Origin: JAKLFA01 sp038222225
GTDB taxonomy: Bacteria > Omnitrophota > Gorgyraeia > Zapsychrales > JANLHA01
Assembly (NCBI GenBank): GCA_038222225.1
Contig: JBBRHV010000001.1
Location: forward strand, 1-64,000
Direction of reading: 5' to 3'
DNA length: 64,000 bases
The stretch's first letter is position 1; the number at the start of each line of letters is the position of its first letter. Positions 23,001-38,000 of the stretch are shown here, piece after piece. Position numbers and translations under genes: made by a program. The notes under the pieces were generated by a model that was given only the letters and a program-made list of their open reading frames with translations, did not search any database and was not told the origin of the DNA.

Positions 23001-26000
23001 GGCGGGTTGTTGAACAGTATCAAAGGTCAGAACCTGTTCGGCGAAGGCGTGTGGAACGGCGGGAAGGTCGTTAAGGAAGAGAGCACAAAACTCACGGACG
23101 CACAATTCCGTTATTTTTTTGTTATGGGTGTGATTAACATTACAACGCAAGCTAAAAATGATTGGGCCATTGATCAGGTGAACACCAATCTGGCCGGAGG
23201 ATTTGTCAACAGCGCGAGCGATCTTTATGTGGACGGAGGCATTGCCAAAAACATCAGATTATCGCTGGGATTTTTATTATCTGGTTTTAATAAACCGGAG
23301 ATCACGCGGGATATTCTGGGGTTTGCTTATTGTGACTGGAAGGCCGTGCAGACCGGGCAGGTCGCGGTCAGTAAAGAGGTCTCCAAAAAATTAGTAGATC
23401 TGGGAGCAGACAAAGAGAACGCCAAAACAGCCCAAAAGGAAGCGCAGATAGTGGATCGGGCGGTTTGGGTTCTGTCGATTTCTGAGATGGTAGATTTGGG
23501 GAATAATCAGTACTCAGCTATGACCGGCTATAGCATGGTCGGCGTTGGGTGGACGGGATGGGACATAGGAGAGAAGGATTTCGGGCGAGGGTTCAGTCAT
23601 TTAAATTTAAAGATCAACCCTAAAATGGCAGAAAAATTAGGAATTTCAGAAAAGGATATTGAAAACGGCTTAAAACCAATTAAGGACGGAGAGCTTGCCG
23701 GGGAATTTGATAATGCTGCCTCAATCGAAGGGCTTGGGCCGAAGACGGTTTTAGGTATAAAAAATGGATTAACAGCGCTGTTTGTTGAGCCGGGGTTAGA
23801 TACGAACATTAATACATCTATTCGGTTGGCCGGATGGGATCAAGCCGAAGAGATTAATTTTTCGCGTGGTGCAGGCAGTGAAAGTTGGATGGGAGATGTT
23901 AAAAATCCGCATAATATTTCTCTTAAGGAAATGGGTGATCCCGCCAACCGCTTTGTGACCGACAGAAAATATACGATAAGCTATCAAAAGGACTATCTTT
24001 TCCCGACGGTAAAGAACGCGACATGGTTGATCGGGCGGGTGAGTATAGGCCGGGAGACCTGGGGATATGAGCTCGACGCAGCAGACAAAACAAAACATCA
24101 TCTGATGGAGCTGAAGAGCTTCTCAGGGATTAAACGAGCTTACGCAGGGGAAGGCGATCAAAAGATCTGGAAGCTGGAACAGCTGGATAAACCAAGGCTG
24201 AGTGTTTTCGGAATTAAGGGAAAAGTTTTTGGGGAAAAGTTGGCAGAAGCGTTCGCAAGTATGGGCATTTTTGATGCCGACAGCATTAATAAAGTTTTAA
24301 ACGGCATCAATCCAGAAGATCTGAAAAGTCTGTACGACGCCGCCAGTGGCAAACTCAGCCCGCAGCAGAAAAAAGCTGGTTTGACGGCGCTCATTCAGAA
24401 GGCCATGGTGGATATTTTGGCTAAGGAAAGTTTTGAGTATAAGTCTCTGAAGGGAGCCATGGCAGAAGAGGGCGTTAGGATTGCCTTATTTGAAAAGTGG
24501 GGAGAAGACAAAAAGGTTGCGGAAAGCGGCCTGGCGCTTTTGGATTTGGGAGATAAACGCGAGGCTAAGAAAGGCGTGGACCGCTTTGTGTTCAGCCTTA
24601 ATGCAGACAACCGGCTTTTGATGAATCCGCAGACATTGGATCTTCAAAAAAAGGAAGGCAAGAATTCGGCGATAGACGGACTGGGAGTTTTTGAGATTGA
24701 AACTTTGGGGATTTCCAACGAAGATATTTTGCAGGGCCGGATAGCGATCGCTAAGGAAGGCGTCGGGGAAGCACAAATACAGGCCTATCAAGTGGCATTT
24801 CAGGCTTTGGATAAATCCGCCCGTCAGATCGCCGGGGTTCAGAATGCCCTGGAGACCATGAGCGCGCAAGAAGAGAGGGTCGCCAGCTTAACACAGCAGT
24901 TGCAGAATCCGGATCTTGACGCTGCGAAGAAAGAGGAACTGAAAAAAGAGATCGCGATCTTAGATAGGGAAATAGGTTTGATGAAGGGCAATCTTCTGGT
25001 GGGGCATCAGGATATCGTGCAGAAGATTCGCAGCAAAGAAAAGGAAGTCGCTGATCTCATGCAGCAATGGAACAGTTCGGAATTCGGTTCCAAAAAGAAA
25101 GTGGCGCTGGAAGAAAAGATGGCTGCTCTGAATGTGGACATCGTTTCAATGAAAAAGAGCCTTCCGGAATATGTGCAGATTCTTGCGTCCAAAGACGGGG
25201 GTACGAAGGCAGCGTTAGGTAAAATAAAAGAAGAAGGCGCTAAGCTGGCTGCAAATTTGGCAGAGGTACAGAAGCTCAATCCGCTTACCGCCGGCGAAAA
25301 ACGATTTGCCCTTGCCAGAATGTTCTTACCGACAAAAGAAGGAACGCATGCCACCTCTTGGGCAACCTCGTTTTTCCAGGAACGCCCGATCGCGAATTTA
25401 AGCTGGGAGTCTTTAAAGAAATATTATACCTATGAGAAAAAGGATGGGGTAACGCCTACTCCCGAAAAGGTCGCCTTAGGACTGGCGACTGTGGCAAGGG
25501 GTGAAAGCGCCAGTTCTCCTTGGGGAAACCTTGGCCAGACAGAAAGCCTTTCGGAATATGTTATTAAAGGGAAGTGGACCAATATAAGAGAAACCGGCCT
25601 GGTTCATGTTCTGGACTATGAGCTTGGGGATATTCAAATGGGAGCCAATGGAGCCTTGGTGTATGAAACCATCGGCACCGACGGAGCTATTTTAAATTTT
25701 GACCCGGCCACCGGGCGCGTGATGAAGTACGCTGCTGCTCAGGACGAAACGATTGAAGTTCCAACAACGCTGAATAGTGATTTTAAGGAGAATTATGCGG
25801 GGACGTATCAAACGCATATTGTTTCGAATCAGAACGGCGTGCAGGTTGGAGGCGGCTCGATCATCAGCCACGGGGACAAGTTCGGATGGTCTATCGGCCG
25901 CTTAGCGGATGTAGAAATTAAAAATAAGATCGCTGTTTATGATGGCATTAATTCTTATTATTTTGACCAGGAGGGCGGCAAGCCGGGGCAGTTCCGTGTC

Positions 26001-29000
26001 GCTAAAGAATATGAGCTGAAATACGACATGCTGAAATCCGGCTATACCAAAGAAGGCGTTAAGGACGGCGAAATCGCCCATCGGATGACCGCGGATGTTT
26101 TTGAAATGGCTTCGTTTGAAGTCGGCGGAGAAATCGGATATTCTTCGAGCGGAAAAATCTTCGGTTTCGACGATGCGTCGATCCAGCCGCTGTACCGTTT
26201 TGCTGAGGGAAAAAACGCCAAGCTGTTTGCCAAAGTCAAGAACGATCCGGCTGAGCGAGAATACAAAGCTGAAAAGATCAATTTTAGTTTTTCAAACGAT
26301 GGCGACGGGACGTTTGTATCTTTATCCAACTTTACGCTTGTCAAAGGTCAGCAAGACGCCAAAGCGGAAGGATCCGGCACGAGCGATATGAGTGTTGTGA
26401 TGAAGGAAATTTTAGTCCCGATTCCGACCTTGTTTAACCGAAACACCGTGACTGCCCGTAAAATGAGCAATGAAAATGAAGCGGCCGTTAAGCTCGCGGC
26501 CAAAAAACAATTTTCAAATATGAACGAGAAGATCGAGGCCATTGACGGAAACAATATTTTTGTTGTAACGGCGGCAGAAATGAAAGGCAGCGGAGCTTCT
26601 GAAACCGACACGGTTGTGCTGGTGACCGTTCCTGCTCATTCTGAGACGGACAAGCATGGGAAGATCATAGAATATCCGGAAGCCTTGCGCCTTTATGTGC
26701 GCGAAGAGATTGCCAAAGATGTTTCTAAACTTTCCGATATCAAGATGATGACACACGAGGCATTTTTGCAACAGAAGCAAATTGAGGTTGCGGCGGCGGA
26801 CAATAAAACGAGAAAGGTTGCTTATTCAACAGCGGTTCGGCTGGACAACGAAGGGAACCCTCTTAAGGGATTGGATGACAGCGGCGCAGTAACGATGTTA
26901 GGAGATCTTTCACGTGAGGATTCCCCTTGGGGAAAAGAGATTGCAGCGCAGGCATCTCTGGTGACCCGCATCATGGTGGTTGATCCAGCGGATATGCCGA
27001 CCGGAGAAGGGATGGAGGGGGTCAACGCGGTTTTAAAAGGCAACATTTTGATTGTCACGCAAGCCGTGATCGACGATCCAAAAGAAATCAATGTGACCGC
27101 ATTGTCGCATTTCGCTAAAGGAGAAATTATAACGGTGGTTAAAGCCGACGGCACCACCCGTAAAGTTCTTTTGAGCACGGAACTTTCTTCTGATGAGGGC
27201 AAGAAAGTTATCGAACTGGCCCAGCCGGCTTTAGATGCGCGAGCAGAGGCGCGGTTTGCTAAAACTCATAAAAAAGGCGATGACCTGTTTGGGCGTAGTG
27301 TTTCTGAAGTCCGGGTGGTCGATGACGCGCTGATCGCCAACGGCCAGATGGCGCTGTCTTTTGAAGGAGATGTTTTGTATGTGGCAGAAGGGGCGCTGGC
27401 AAAAATGCAAGAAGCTCTACTGGGCACGCAGGAAACCGGAGAATTTTCGATGGGAGGACCGTTAGCGCTGGGAAACATCCGTGCTTCTCAAGCTGATCCT
27501 AACGGGGTTTATGCCAGCATTGCTTCAGGGCCTTTAGGCCGGATGATCTTAAATGAAAATAAATTCACTCTTTATGAGGCTAATCTCAGCGAAGGGGATG
27601 TGCCGGGCGAGCTTAGAGCCAGGGACGCAAACGGAGTTCTGATGGGAGAGGCTTTGGTTGAAGATGCCGGACCCAAGCGTTTGGCGTATATGTTTAGTCC
27701 GTTGCAGCAAGGATATCAGCCGGAGATCAGCGCAGATTTTAATATGAACGGGCGTCTTTTTGTTCCGGAGTCGAAGAAATTTTCAGTTAATATTTTTGAA
27801 GAAAAACAGGAATTAGCCAAGCCCCTGGGAGTTCCGGAAGGAATGCCGAATACGTTTTTGCCTCAGGCAAGCCGTTCCTTAACAAAATTTAGCGGGATTG
27901 CGGATTTTAAAGGCGGAGAGATCCAGATCCATGCCGGGTCAAGAGGCCAGAATGAAGCTTCGCAGACAATGGCCATAAAGGGAATCATTGACGGTAAAAA
28001 TGAATGGGTTGCCACAACTCTCAAACAGACCAGTATGGATTTCTTTGATGACTTCGGTCGTAAATCATTAAGCCAAGGCTTCTCGCAAGAATTAACGCGA
28101 GCCTTATCAAGTGAAAATTGGAAAGTAGCGGTCGATGAGGCGAAAGTGACGCCGGAGGCCGGTTTGCTGCGCTGGCATGGAGAGGATTTAAATCTGAACG
28201 GTTCTTCTGGTACGTTGTTCGCCAAGGTGACTTTGGCTGACGGAACAACGAAGGAATCAAAAGAGGTTCAGTACCGTCACACGTTTCTTGATCGGCGGTT
28301 GATGACCGATGCTGAATATGAAGTATATAAACAGGTTAATGCCGCTTCCCAGAATCAAGGGGGGGCGTTTGTCCCGCTGAGCGGCCGCGTTGCCGAAGCC
28401 TTTGTCAAATCGACGAAGGAAGGAGACCTTCCGATTGATCTGAAAGGTACTCAGATTTATAAGCGGCCCTTGAGTCAGGCCACGCGCGCGGCCTTGGCGA
28501 TTTTGCGAAGCATTCTGCAGGATTACCAAGCCAATGGGACGGTTCACGCGAAGAAGGACATGTTCTTGCCAGGCATGGACAGCCTTGCTGCGGCTTTATC
28601 CGGCGCTTCTAAGGGAGAGCTGGACGCAATCATCAAAGAGGCGGAGCAGCTTTATGGGAGAGCGACACCGGATACGATTGTCAAGACCATGATTTATAAG
28701 AATTCTGACTTAGTAGCTATGATGTTGGATGTGGCTTTGGCTCAAGACGGCGCTGGGATGGCATTTAAAAGCACTGCCGATGCCGACGGGCTTAAAAGCA
28801 TGATTGAGACAGATGTTCATTTAGCAGTCTTAGGTAACGGCATGACCGGGATCAACGCTCTAAAGAATCTTGCTTTGAAGGCCGCGAACGGTGACATGGC
28901 AAAAGCCCAAGTAATGTTAAATGAGGTCTCGGCTGTTTTGAGCGGAACGTTCAGAGGGGCGGGAATGCTGAATGTTTTAAAACGCACGGAGTATAAGGAT

Positions 29001-32000
29001 GCGGGCATATTAAATGAAATGATCCAGCTGGTTAAGCAAGGGAAAGATGGAAATAGCGGCTTTGGAGAGATGGAGGATTCCGCCAAATTAGCTGTGCTGG
29101 TTTTAGTTGCCGCGATGACTACGGGAAAGACAGACTTGATAAGCAATTTGGATAAGGATAATGCAGCTGTGAAGTTTTTAAAGCAGATGGGTTATCAACC
29201 CGGCATAGAGCTGACAAAAGTTGCCGAAGAATTTGCTAAGGCTTTTGATCTTTCAGATCCGGCGTTGACTGATAAGCAGAAAATGGAAAGGGCTTCGGGC
29301 CTTGCCCTTCTCACCAGTATCGGCAACACGATGAAAGGCGAAGATGATGCCGAGAATGCTTTTGAATTTATTATTCGAAATTCTGACGCGCTTAAAAACA
29401 GTAATTTGTTTTCTCCCAAGCAGGCAGTTTTGAATGAGTTATCTGAAAAAATAAATGTTCTTCAAAATTCAAGAACGAAAGACGCAAAAACAGGAGAGTT
29501 TAAACGTATAGGTTTGACTGTGTTTTCGGCAGATGCTTTGCAGGCTTTAGCGGATTTTGGCAGGGACCTTAGGGCATCAGTTGAATTGAACAACAAATTG
29601 ACCGATGCCGGGATTTCTTTCGCGGATCGGGTTTCATTATTAGGAGAAGTCGACAAGCTGCAGACGGAAAAAGGCGCAGATGGAAAAGCACTAAGCCCGA
29701 TAGAGATCGTTGTGAGCTTGCTTGGCGGCGGGCAGAGGGCGCAAATTGCTAAAGTGTTCGGTAATCAAGGACTGAATGAAACATTTTTGGATCAAGCGGT
29801 GCAGACCTATCAAACAACACAGCGCCAGGCGAAAGAAATAGAATTTATGAAGTTGGCGGGATTGATGATTTCAGAGGGACCGATCAATAAAGCAAATATT
29901 TCTGCGGATAAAGAAGGAGATCCTACTAAGGCGATCTTAAACGTTGACGCAACCAAAGGGCAGGGATTGTGGATCGCGTTTGGCGCTCCGCAGCAGAATC
30001 GTTTAGAAGCCTTTATGGCATCGCTTGCCGGCGGTAATGAATATGAGCTTTCAAAGGCTTTAGATGCGAGCGGGATTTCAGTTAAGCAAAAGGAAGAGAT
30101 TCAGCAGGCGGCTTCTGCGTTCAGTGAAGTGATGGCAGGAGCTGAATATACAGGTGTCAATCCGCAAGAGGCCTTTGCAAAACTTTTTGTCTCGAAACTT
30201 TCTGACGGTACCCTGCAGGCTTTGACCAGTGCAGGTGTGATTGATAAAATTGCACGGATTTCTAATCCAATCTATGACCAAAAGCAGCTGAATGTGAATT
30301 TCAATCCGCTCTTGGAAGGATCTGTGTTTACCAAAGGCGAGCCGGCAGGAACGCCTGGGATCATGATTGCGCGCGATGATTTTTCGGGGATCAGTTCAGT
30401 TCTAAACAGCGGAGCAGTAACCATTAAGAACGGCATGTTCTTTATTCAAGAGGCAGGGCTTCGAACCACATCACCGATTTACGCGCCCGGCGTGATCGGA
30501 CAGATGAAGAATGTGATCAATTATAAAGAAGGCGCGCCTGTCAGCGCTTCTTCGGTCGGCGTTCAGTATTCAGACATGATGACATCACAGGGCACAGAAT
30601 GGAATGTTAATTACGGGCTGATCGCCATGCTTAAAGACGGTACTGCTTTCGGTACGTTTGATTTAGTAGGCGCAGATAAATATCAGCAGGATTATCTTTT
30701 TGTTCCGCAGGATTTTAAAGTGTCAGAAGGCTCGATGGCGTCTTTGGCGCAGGGTGAGAACGGTTGGACTCAGACCCGTTTTGCTGACGGCGCAACACTG
30801 AAAGGGGAATTTTTCGGCGGATATATGTCAAAGGATGGGCTTTTAAGCAGCGCAGTTTTGTATGGAAAAGGCCCGTTCTGGGAACGGGTGAAAGAAACGC
30901 CGACTGGTTATACCCCACGCCAAACGAAAGATATGAATCTGGCAACTCTCGCCATGGTCGAAGGCGATAACATTATGGGCAATAGCAAGACTGATGTTAA
31001 AGAAGCGTATACCCGTTTTACGACGCCGGATAAAGACACGATAGTATCTGCCGTTCCGATGGATATCGGACCGGATGGAAATAAAGCATATACGGCCATG
31101 GCTGAAAACGGCACGCGTTTGGTGTTTGCTCTTGGCTCCAAGGGCCCTGACGGTGAAGGCTATTTTACCGGCATGCTTCGCCCGGATTTCAGACGGCCGG
31201 GAAGCTTGCATTTGTTTTCTAAGGATACAGTTCTTTACGATAAAAAAGGCAAGCTTGACCTGTCCAAGGCGATTATTCAATTTGTTAAAGGCCGCGGAAA
31301 ATATCAAACCGATATTGGTAATTTCTTAAACGCAGCAGTGGATGAAATATTTTTATCAACAGGAGTTAAGCCGGGCGTGTCTGTTCGTGAGGGCATGTAT
31401 GCTTACGGGCGGCTGCCTAGTTCAGAAGCAGTTATACCTAAAGGAAGAGAGGCGCCGGAACATTTCGATACAACCGGTACACCTGCCGATGTGCTGGTTG
31501 GTCAAGTCTTTACGGAAGACGGCGGAAAATATTTCGGAAAAGGCTTTTTAGGGCGGTTTACGGATAATGCGTTTGTTGGTCTTGCGAAGCAGCGGTCATT
31601 TCATGGCGATCTGGCGCAGAACGATATTCCTAATTGGCTTGGTTTTGAAGAAAAAGGGCTACAGGTTTTGGGTGAAGGAGGACAATGGCTTGGCGTAAGC
31701 AAGGATACATATAAGGCAAGAGTCTATCAGATATCGCTTGCCAAAAAAGAAGGCAAAGAAGATGTCTATGTTCCTATTCTTATGAAGGCAATGACGTTTG
31801 CAAATGGCTCAGTAAGGCGGGAATTTAGACTGCAGGGCAAGGAGAAAAAAACAGATGCAGAGTATGGGAGTCTTGTATTCAAGAAATTTGAATTGAATTC
31901 TCTTGTCGCAAAACTTGAGGCGATAATGCCTAAAGAGAATGTGGAGAAAAAAGACAACAGCATTATCGTTGATGGCAAGAAAATCAGCTTAGATATGAAT

Positions 32001-35000
32001 AGCATGTATCAATTCAGCATGAGGACGGCAAGTTGTCATGCTAACGGAATAGGCGGCTCTGTTGATCCACAGATGCAACAGCGCCTTGAACTGGCGATGT
32101 TAAAGGGTCGAATTCAAGGAACGAAGGAGGAAATTGCGTTTCTTGAGAGCGATGATTACCATGCGATCGGAGCCTATGGAACCAATTGGGGATATGTGAT
32201 GGATGAGAACGGAAACGCGGTCCGCATGGAATATTATTTAGATCAGGGGCAGTTTATCGGCCAGCATGGTAGTGGTGAGGTTGTTCGGACCTTGGGATTA
32301 CCGGTCATTGAATATCAAAAAGCCATCAAAGAGATCGCTGCTAATGCTGAAAAAAATAAGGCCGCGAAAGATACAAAGGGCACATTTAACCCCAATGACG
32401 TGAAAGTCGGAAGCGATGTCAAGGTACCAACCAGCGTTGACCTTAAAGAGACAGGATTTGTGCATGTTGTTGATCTTAAGCAGAGGCTAACCAAGGAACA
32501 GGTCGGGATGGATCGTACCGCGCTGTATGATGTACAGGCAGGAGAACGGTCCGCTGGTTTTGTGATCGATGGAATTGATTTCGAGAAAGGGGAGATCCGT
32601 ACCCGTTCAACAATGGATCTTGCCGGTACGCAAATTCTTTTGCCAAAGACGGATCTTATTGATAAACGGGCAAGCGTGTTTAATCCTTTGAATACGAACG
32701 GCAACACGTTTGCGGTTCGCGAGGGAGGCAACAAGAATTCATTTAATCTTTACGCCTGGCAGGCTTCGCAAAAAGAATACAACAAACAGTTGAAAAAAGC
32801 TATCAACGAAACCGGAGGGAAGGCGGTTTTCGATTCGAAGTTTATCGCAAAGCTATTAAACGAACCGGTTCCTGCTGGTGGCATGTTTGGTCTTAGCAGA
32901 AATCAGAAGGAAAGCGTGAAAATCGTTATTGCGAATCTTGCGACGGCGGAATTTAATAAAAAATGGTTTGAGGACGCGAATAATGAAGGCTTCTCGCTGA
33001 ACTTCCGGGGCATGGATGGTTCCGATGAAATGGCATATATCACCGAAAACCGCAAAGATGGCGGGTTGGGGATGCTGTTATTTAGTTATAGAGGCGATGC
33101 GGCGCTGTTGAATTTTATGAATAATCCAGATCCTATGGCGTATACGAAACCGGAAGAGCGTGCAGCGCTCCGGATGAGAGAAATTCTTTTTGGTGAAAAT
33201 GCCGGCCTTGAAAAAGAGATGGTCGATTTTACGGTGAGCCAGCATTATAAAAGTCTCATGCGCAAAGAAGAAGACTCAAAGATCAATGAATTTCAGACAA
33301 ATAAGGATGCCGGAATACTTTTAAGCGAGGATGAAAACTATAATAAGCTTACAAGCATTACTGTTTCTAAAGCAGCTAAAGAGGATAATTCTAAACCGGG
33401 ATTTATTGCCCGGCTCTTTTCTGACGGTGAGACATTCACCAAGGAAGAGCTGGAGGCTACCAGAGCTCAAAGAGCCATTGAGTGGCAGAAAAGAAGTTTG
33501 AAATATAAAGGAGCGGAATGGTTTGATTTGGCTGCTGATGACGTGACGTTCAAATTTTTATCGAGCGGGCGCAGAATTGAATATGCCGAGGATGAAGAGT
33601 TTGCCAAACGCGCCTTCTATGATTTGGCCTATCATGGATATGATGGATTAAATGTTCACGCTCATGCTTTAGGAACATTGGGCAATATGGTCACAACAAT
33701 GGCCGTTATTGACACGGTGAATTATGCGTGGATGGCAGTAGAGGCAGGCGTGCTGGTTGTTGGTACGGTGACGACGGGTGTTGGGGGCGCTGCTGGTGCA
33801 GGTTTGATGGAAAGCATCAGGCAGGCGGGGATCAGAGCGACCACGAAGTTATTAATGGCCGCAGCGAAAAGATCTGTTATAGAAATGATAGCAAAAGGCG
33901 CCGTGAAGAGGATGGTTATCGGAGCCGGTGTCAACATTGCCGCAACGGCGGTTTTTTCCGGCGGAGAAGCCAGTTTTGGTGATTATGCTCAGGCGGGTGT
34001 TTGGGGAGCTTTGTATTCCCGTCCGTGGAAAAAGGCGTCAACGTATTTGGCAGGACGCATGGCCATTGCCGGCAGTATTAAAACAGCCGGTCGCGGGATT
34101 GCTGCTGTAGGCGGAGGCATCGGCAGGGGCGTTGTCCAATTTGGAGGTAGGATTGGTACGGGGATTTCTGATGCTGGATCAGCTTTGGCTGGAAGTATAA
34201 GCAGCAACCGTTATGGCGCACAAGCTTTAAGGGCTGCGGAGGTCGCGGGATTTGAAATGAAACAAGCTGGAGTGTATATCGGGAAACCCCTTGTCCGGTT
34301 CGCGCAAACAGTTAATAAATATCAAACGCCTATAAAAAATGCTGCGATCGGGCTCGGGGCCGCATCTGTCGTTGGAGTCGGCGGATACTATGCCATGAAT
34401 TCTCAGCAAGGGCTTCCTTCTTTTGTAAGAGACAACAAGCTGAGCCTTGCTGTGACCGGAGGATTGGTGACAGGAGGACTTTATTTTGGCAAAAAGTATG
34501 GGGCATCGGCGCTGCTGGGAATCGATAAATTTGTACAAAATACCATATTCTCAACAGCACCGGGAAGAATTGCTTTCGGAACCGCGCTTGGCCTTTCGGT
34601 AGGATATGGCATCAACAATCTTGCAGGAAAGGACAGCTATGATTCCAGCGGATTTTTCTATTCTGCCGGGGCTTTAGCTGCTGTAGGCGGGGCAGCTCTT
34701 TTAACTAAAAGAATGCCGGCTTCAAGTTTGTTAAGTATAAAAACAGGCTTGGGTAAATATATTACTACTCCCATAGGCGGGTTCGCAAAAGCGCATCCTT
34801 ATTGGACAACCGCTGCTGTTGGAACCATTGGGTTGGAGATCGCGAATGGGTATGGAACAAAAGAGAGCAATAGCGGGTCATCTTATTTTGGAAGGCCAAC
34901 GATCGGTCTTTTGGCGGCGATGGCTGCGGTTCGCGCAGGGAAACCGATGGCACGGCTTTTGAAAGCCAATCCCGAAGCATTGTTATTCAGCTTTTATCAG

Positions 35001-38000
35001 ACAGGCACTGACGTTCGATATAATCAGGATCCGTCACAAAATACTCTTGCGGGGAATGTGCTTAGAAGTGTTCTTTTGGCGCCCGGCCGTGCCGTTGTCG
35101 GTGGAGTGGCAGGACTCGGAAATCAAGTGGGACTTAAAAATCAAGGCCGTGAATTTTTGGCGCGCAAAACGTATGCGGAACAAGAGGCGATTTTTACATC
35201 TGCCGAAAAGAATTTGGGCAGCGTCGGGGCGGCTGGGCTTTCTTTTGCAACTGCTTATACCCGTTCCGTATTTGCATGGGGGACCGGCGCTTATCAGACG
35301 GCAGCGTTGCTGTCGCCGCTCGATACGATCGCAGAACTCGCTGACATGACACGCAAACCCAAAAATATTCCGCAGGATACCCCGGAAGATTTCAAATTCT
35401 CTCATTTGGCTTGGATGGCCGGAAGCATCATGGGTGTGAAACCCGGGGTGAGCAATTTTATAAAGCAAAAACCAACATCGTATTTAGAAAAGTTATTGAG
35501 CGAAACACACGCATCCATGCCAAGTTTTGTCTTGGTTAATTCAGCTATTAATATTTTTGCGCCAAGCATTTTTGGTGAAGGCGCCGATCAAATTGACAAA
35601 CGCATTCAAGCAACGGCGTATCAATCCGACAATATTGCCCGGGGGGCGTTTGGCATGGGCTTGCTCTGGCAGGCAGCTTCGCCGTTGATCAAGGGGATTT
35701 CCGGACGGTTCTCCAGTCGGGTTGAGGGATGGAAGCCGCTTACGCAGACGACAATGGGTGGAGGATTAGCTGTAGCTGGGACCGCTATGCATGTGTATGG
35801 GACCAACTGGAAAGCAGAACTAGAAGAGACAGGCTCTTCTGATGGGGTCTGGGCGAATATCATCGCAAACTCCGGGTTGATTGTGCAAGGGGTCGGAACA
35901 GCCATTTTGTTGAAACGGACAAGAGCCAATACCTGGAGTGAGAGATTTTTGGAATCCACAAAGGTTGCTGAAGCGAAAAATGCTGGTTTGTTTAGAGGAG
36001 GACCGGGCACTTTAACAGCAGGCGTGACCGACCGCTTTATCCGTGCAGCAGCGTTTGGGACTGAAGCATCTTTGGGTATTTTGTCAGCTGCGAGTGTGGT
36101 TTATGGCAGCAAGAAGCTTGTATTCGACCCGGCCTTGAGCGCGTTTGAGGCCCGTCAAAGCAATGAGGCTAAAGGAGGTTTCTGGAGCCATTTTGCCGCG
36201 AATTATGTTGAAAAAAGCACCCCGTATCTTTTAAGGGGGCGGGCATATTCAATGGAGAAGCCCACCGATCTTTTATCCTTGGCAAAGGCTTTGAATGATA
36301 AAGAGCGTGGCATTGAAATTATTGAAAATGAGGCCACGTTTGACGAAAATCGAAAAATTATAAACAGTAAGAAATATTCAAAGATGTCTAATGATGAACT
36401 TAAGAAAGAGGCGAAAGCGTTAGGTTTAGGAGAAGCGGGAGTTGAGCAATTACTTAAGGATAAGCAACGGGATACTGTCGTGTGGGCCATCATTTCCGAA
36501 AAAGTCAAGAGCGCGATGGAGGCACGTAAGGAAGTGGTTGTTACCAAAGATGGAGAGAAGATCGAAAGATATAGTCTAGATGGAATGGAGCTGAGGAAAA
36601 ACAAAGACGGCGAATACGATCGCAAGGTTGGAGGCTATGGAACAGATTTACCAATCTATATACTCGAAGGCTTGATGGTGGCTGCCACCGTGAAGGGGGC
36701 AAGAGAATATAGTTCCAAACTTAAAACATTGAGAAACAAGCCTGACGCAGCTGAAGGCGTACTCAGGGGCGGATTGAAAGAGTATTGGGTGGAGGCTGGT
36801 CCAAAAACAAAAACAGCTTATGAATTCGGGCAAAAGAATCCATTTGGTACTGCGGCAGCATGGGCCGGCGCTGGAGGAGTCTTGTACGGCGGCGGGTATT
36901 TATTGGAAAGTTATGGAAAGACAGAACAAAGCAAAGCGGCTCAGGACTGGGGCAAGGCATTAAAATTTGTCGGTACAGTTTCTGTGGGAATCGGCGGGGC
37001 GGTTGCAATCGGCGGCATGGGGGACATGCTTTTAAAAGGATCTGGATCCAAGGTGAGTTTTGCCGGAGGGGCTCACGTTGCAGGGCGGATGGCCGGAAAT
37101 ATGGTTTTGGAAACAGCGAATAATTTATTGACTGTTATGGCTCCGTTATCCGGCGTGTTGGAAGGCGTTTCCTGGATGGCGAATAAGGCTGTTCCGTTGG
37201 CTGGGTCTGAAATGGAGAAGAATTTCTTGAAATACACGGTTGCCGGGTTCTGGGATGATACTCAGGTTTTGACTAAAGATGGCAAGTGGATGGACAGAGC
37301 TGCGGTTAAATATGACGGCGCCACGTCCTTATTGGGAATAGCTGGTCGGGCATATTCATCCGGACTGTTTGGTTATGATGCCGCGACAGGAGAATTGAAA
37401 GTTGCTTCATTGGGCAAGATTCCCACGACGCCTCAAACATTGCTTCCTCTTCCTGAAAGTATGGGCGGCCTTCCCGGCGATCAATATAAAGGCGTTCAAG
37501 GGCAGATGATCGGTTTTTCTGCCGCCTTGACGGCGTTACGGGCGGCGACTCCGATGCTTAAACATGTTCAGGCCGGAGATTTTGGGCGACGGTTCCAGGC
37601 GATGAATCATGCGTTTGATAAGACATTCCAGATTGATTTTTTTGAAATGAATAAAAATTCGGCGGTCGGCAGGATGGTCAACAACTTCCCGCTTCATCCG
37701 GCGCGCATGATTGGCGGAAGCATTGAGGAGATCGGCGAACAGTTTGCCCAGATCGGCCTGCAGATGACGCCGGTGGGATATGTGGGGCCGATCTTAAAAG
37801 CGTTTGGAGTTTCTCCGGCGGCAGCGCGCAGTTTTTCAGAACAATTCAATGAGGTCGCTCAGGAAATTGTGTTAAGCGGGCACACGATTGGTGTGAATAA
37901 TTTCCGTTACGCCAATCGGGAAATCCTGCAATTTTTAACCGGGAACGCCAGCCAATATTCCGGCAGCCAAGGGCTTGAAAATTTAAAAACAGACCTAAGG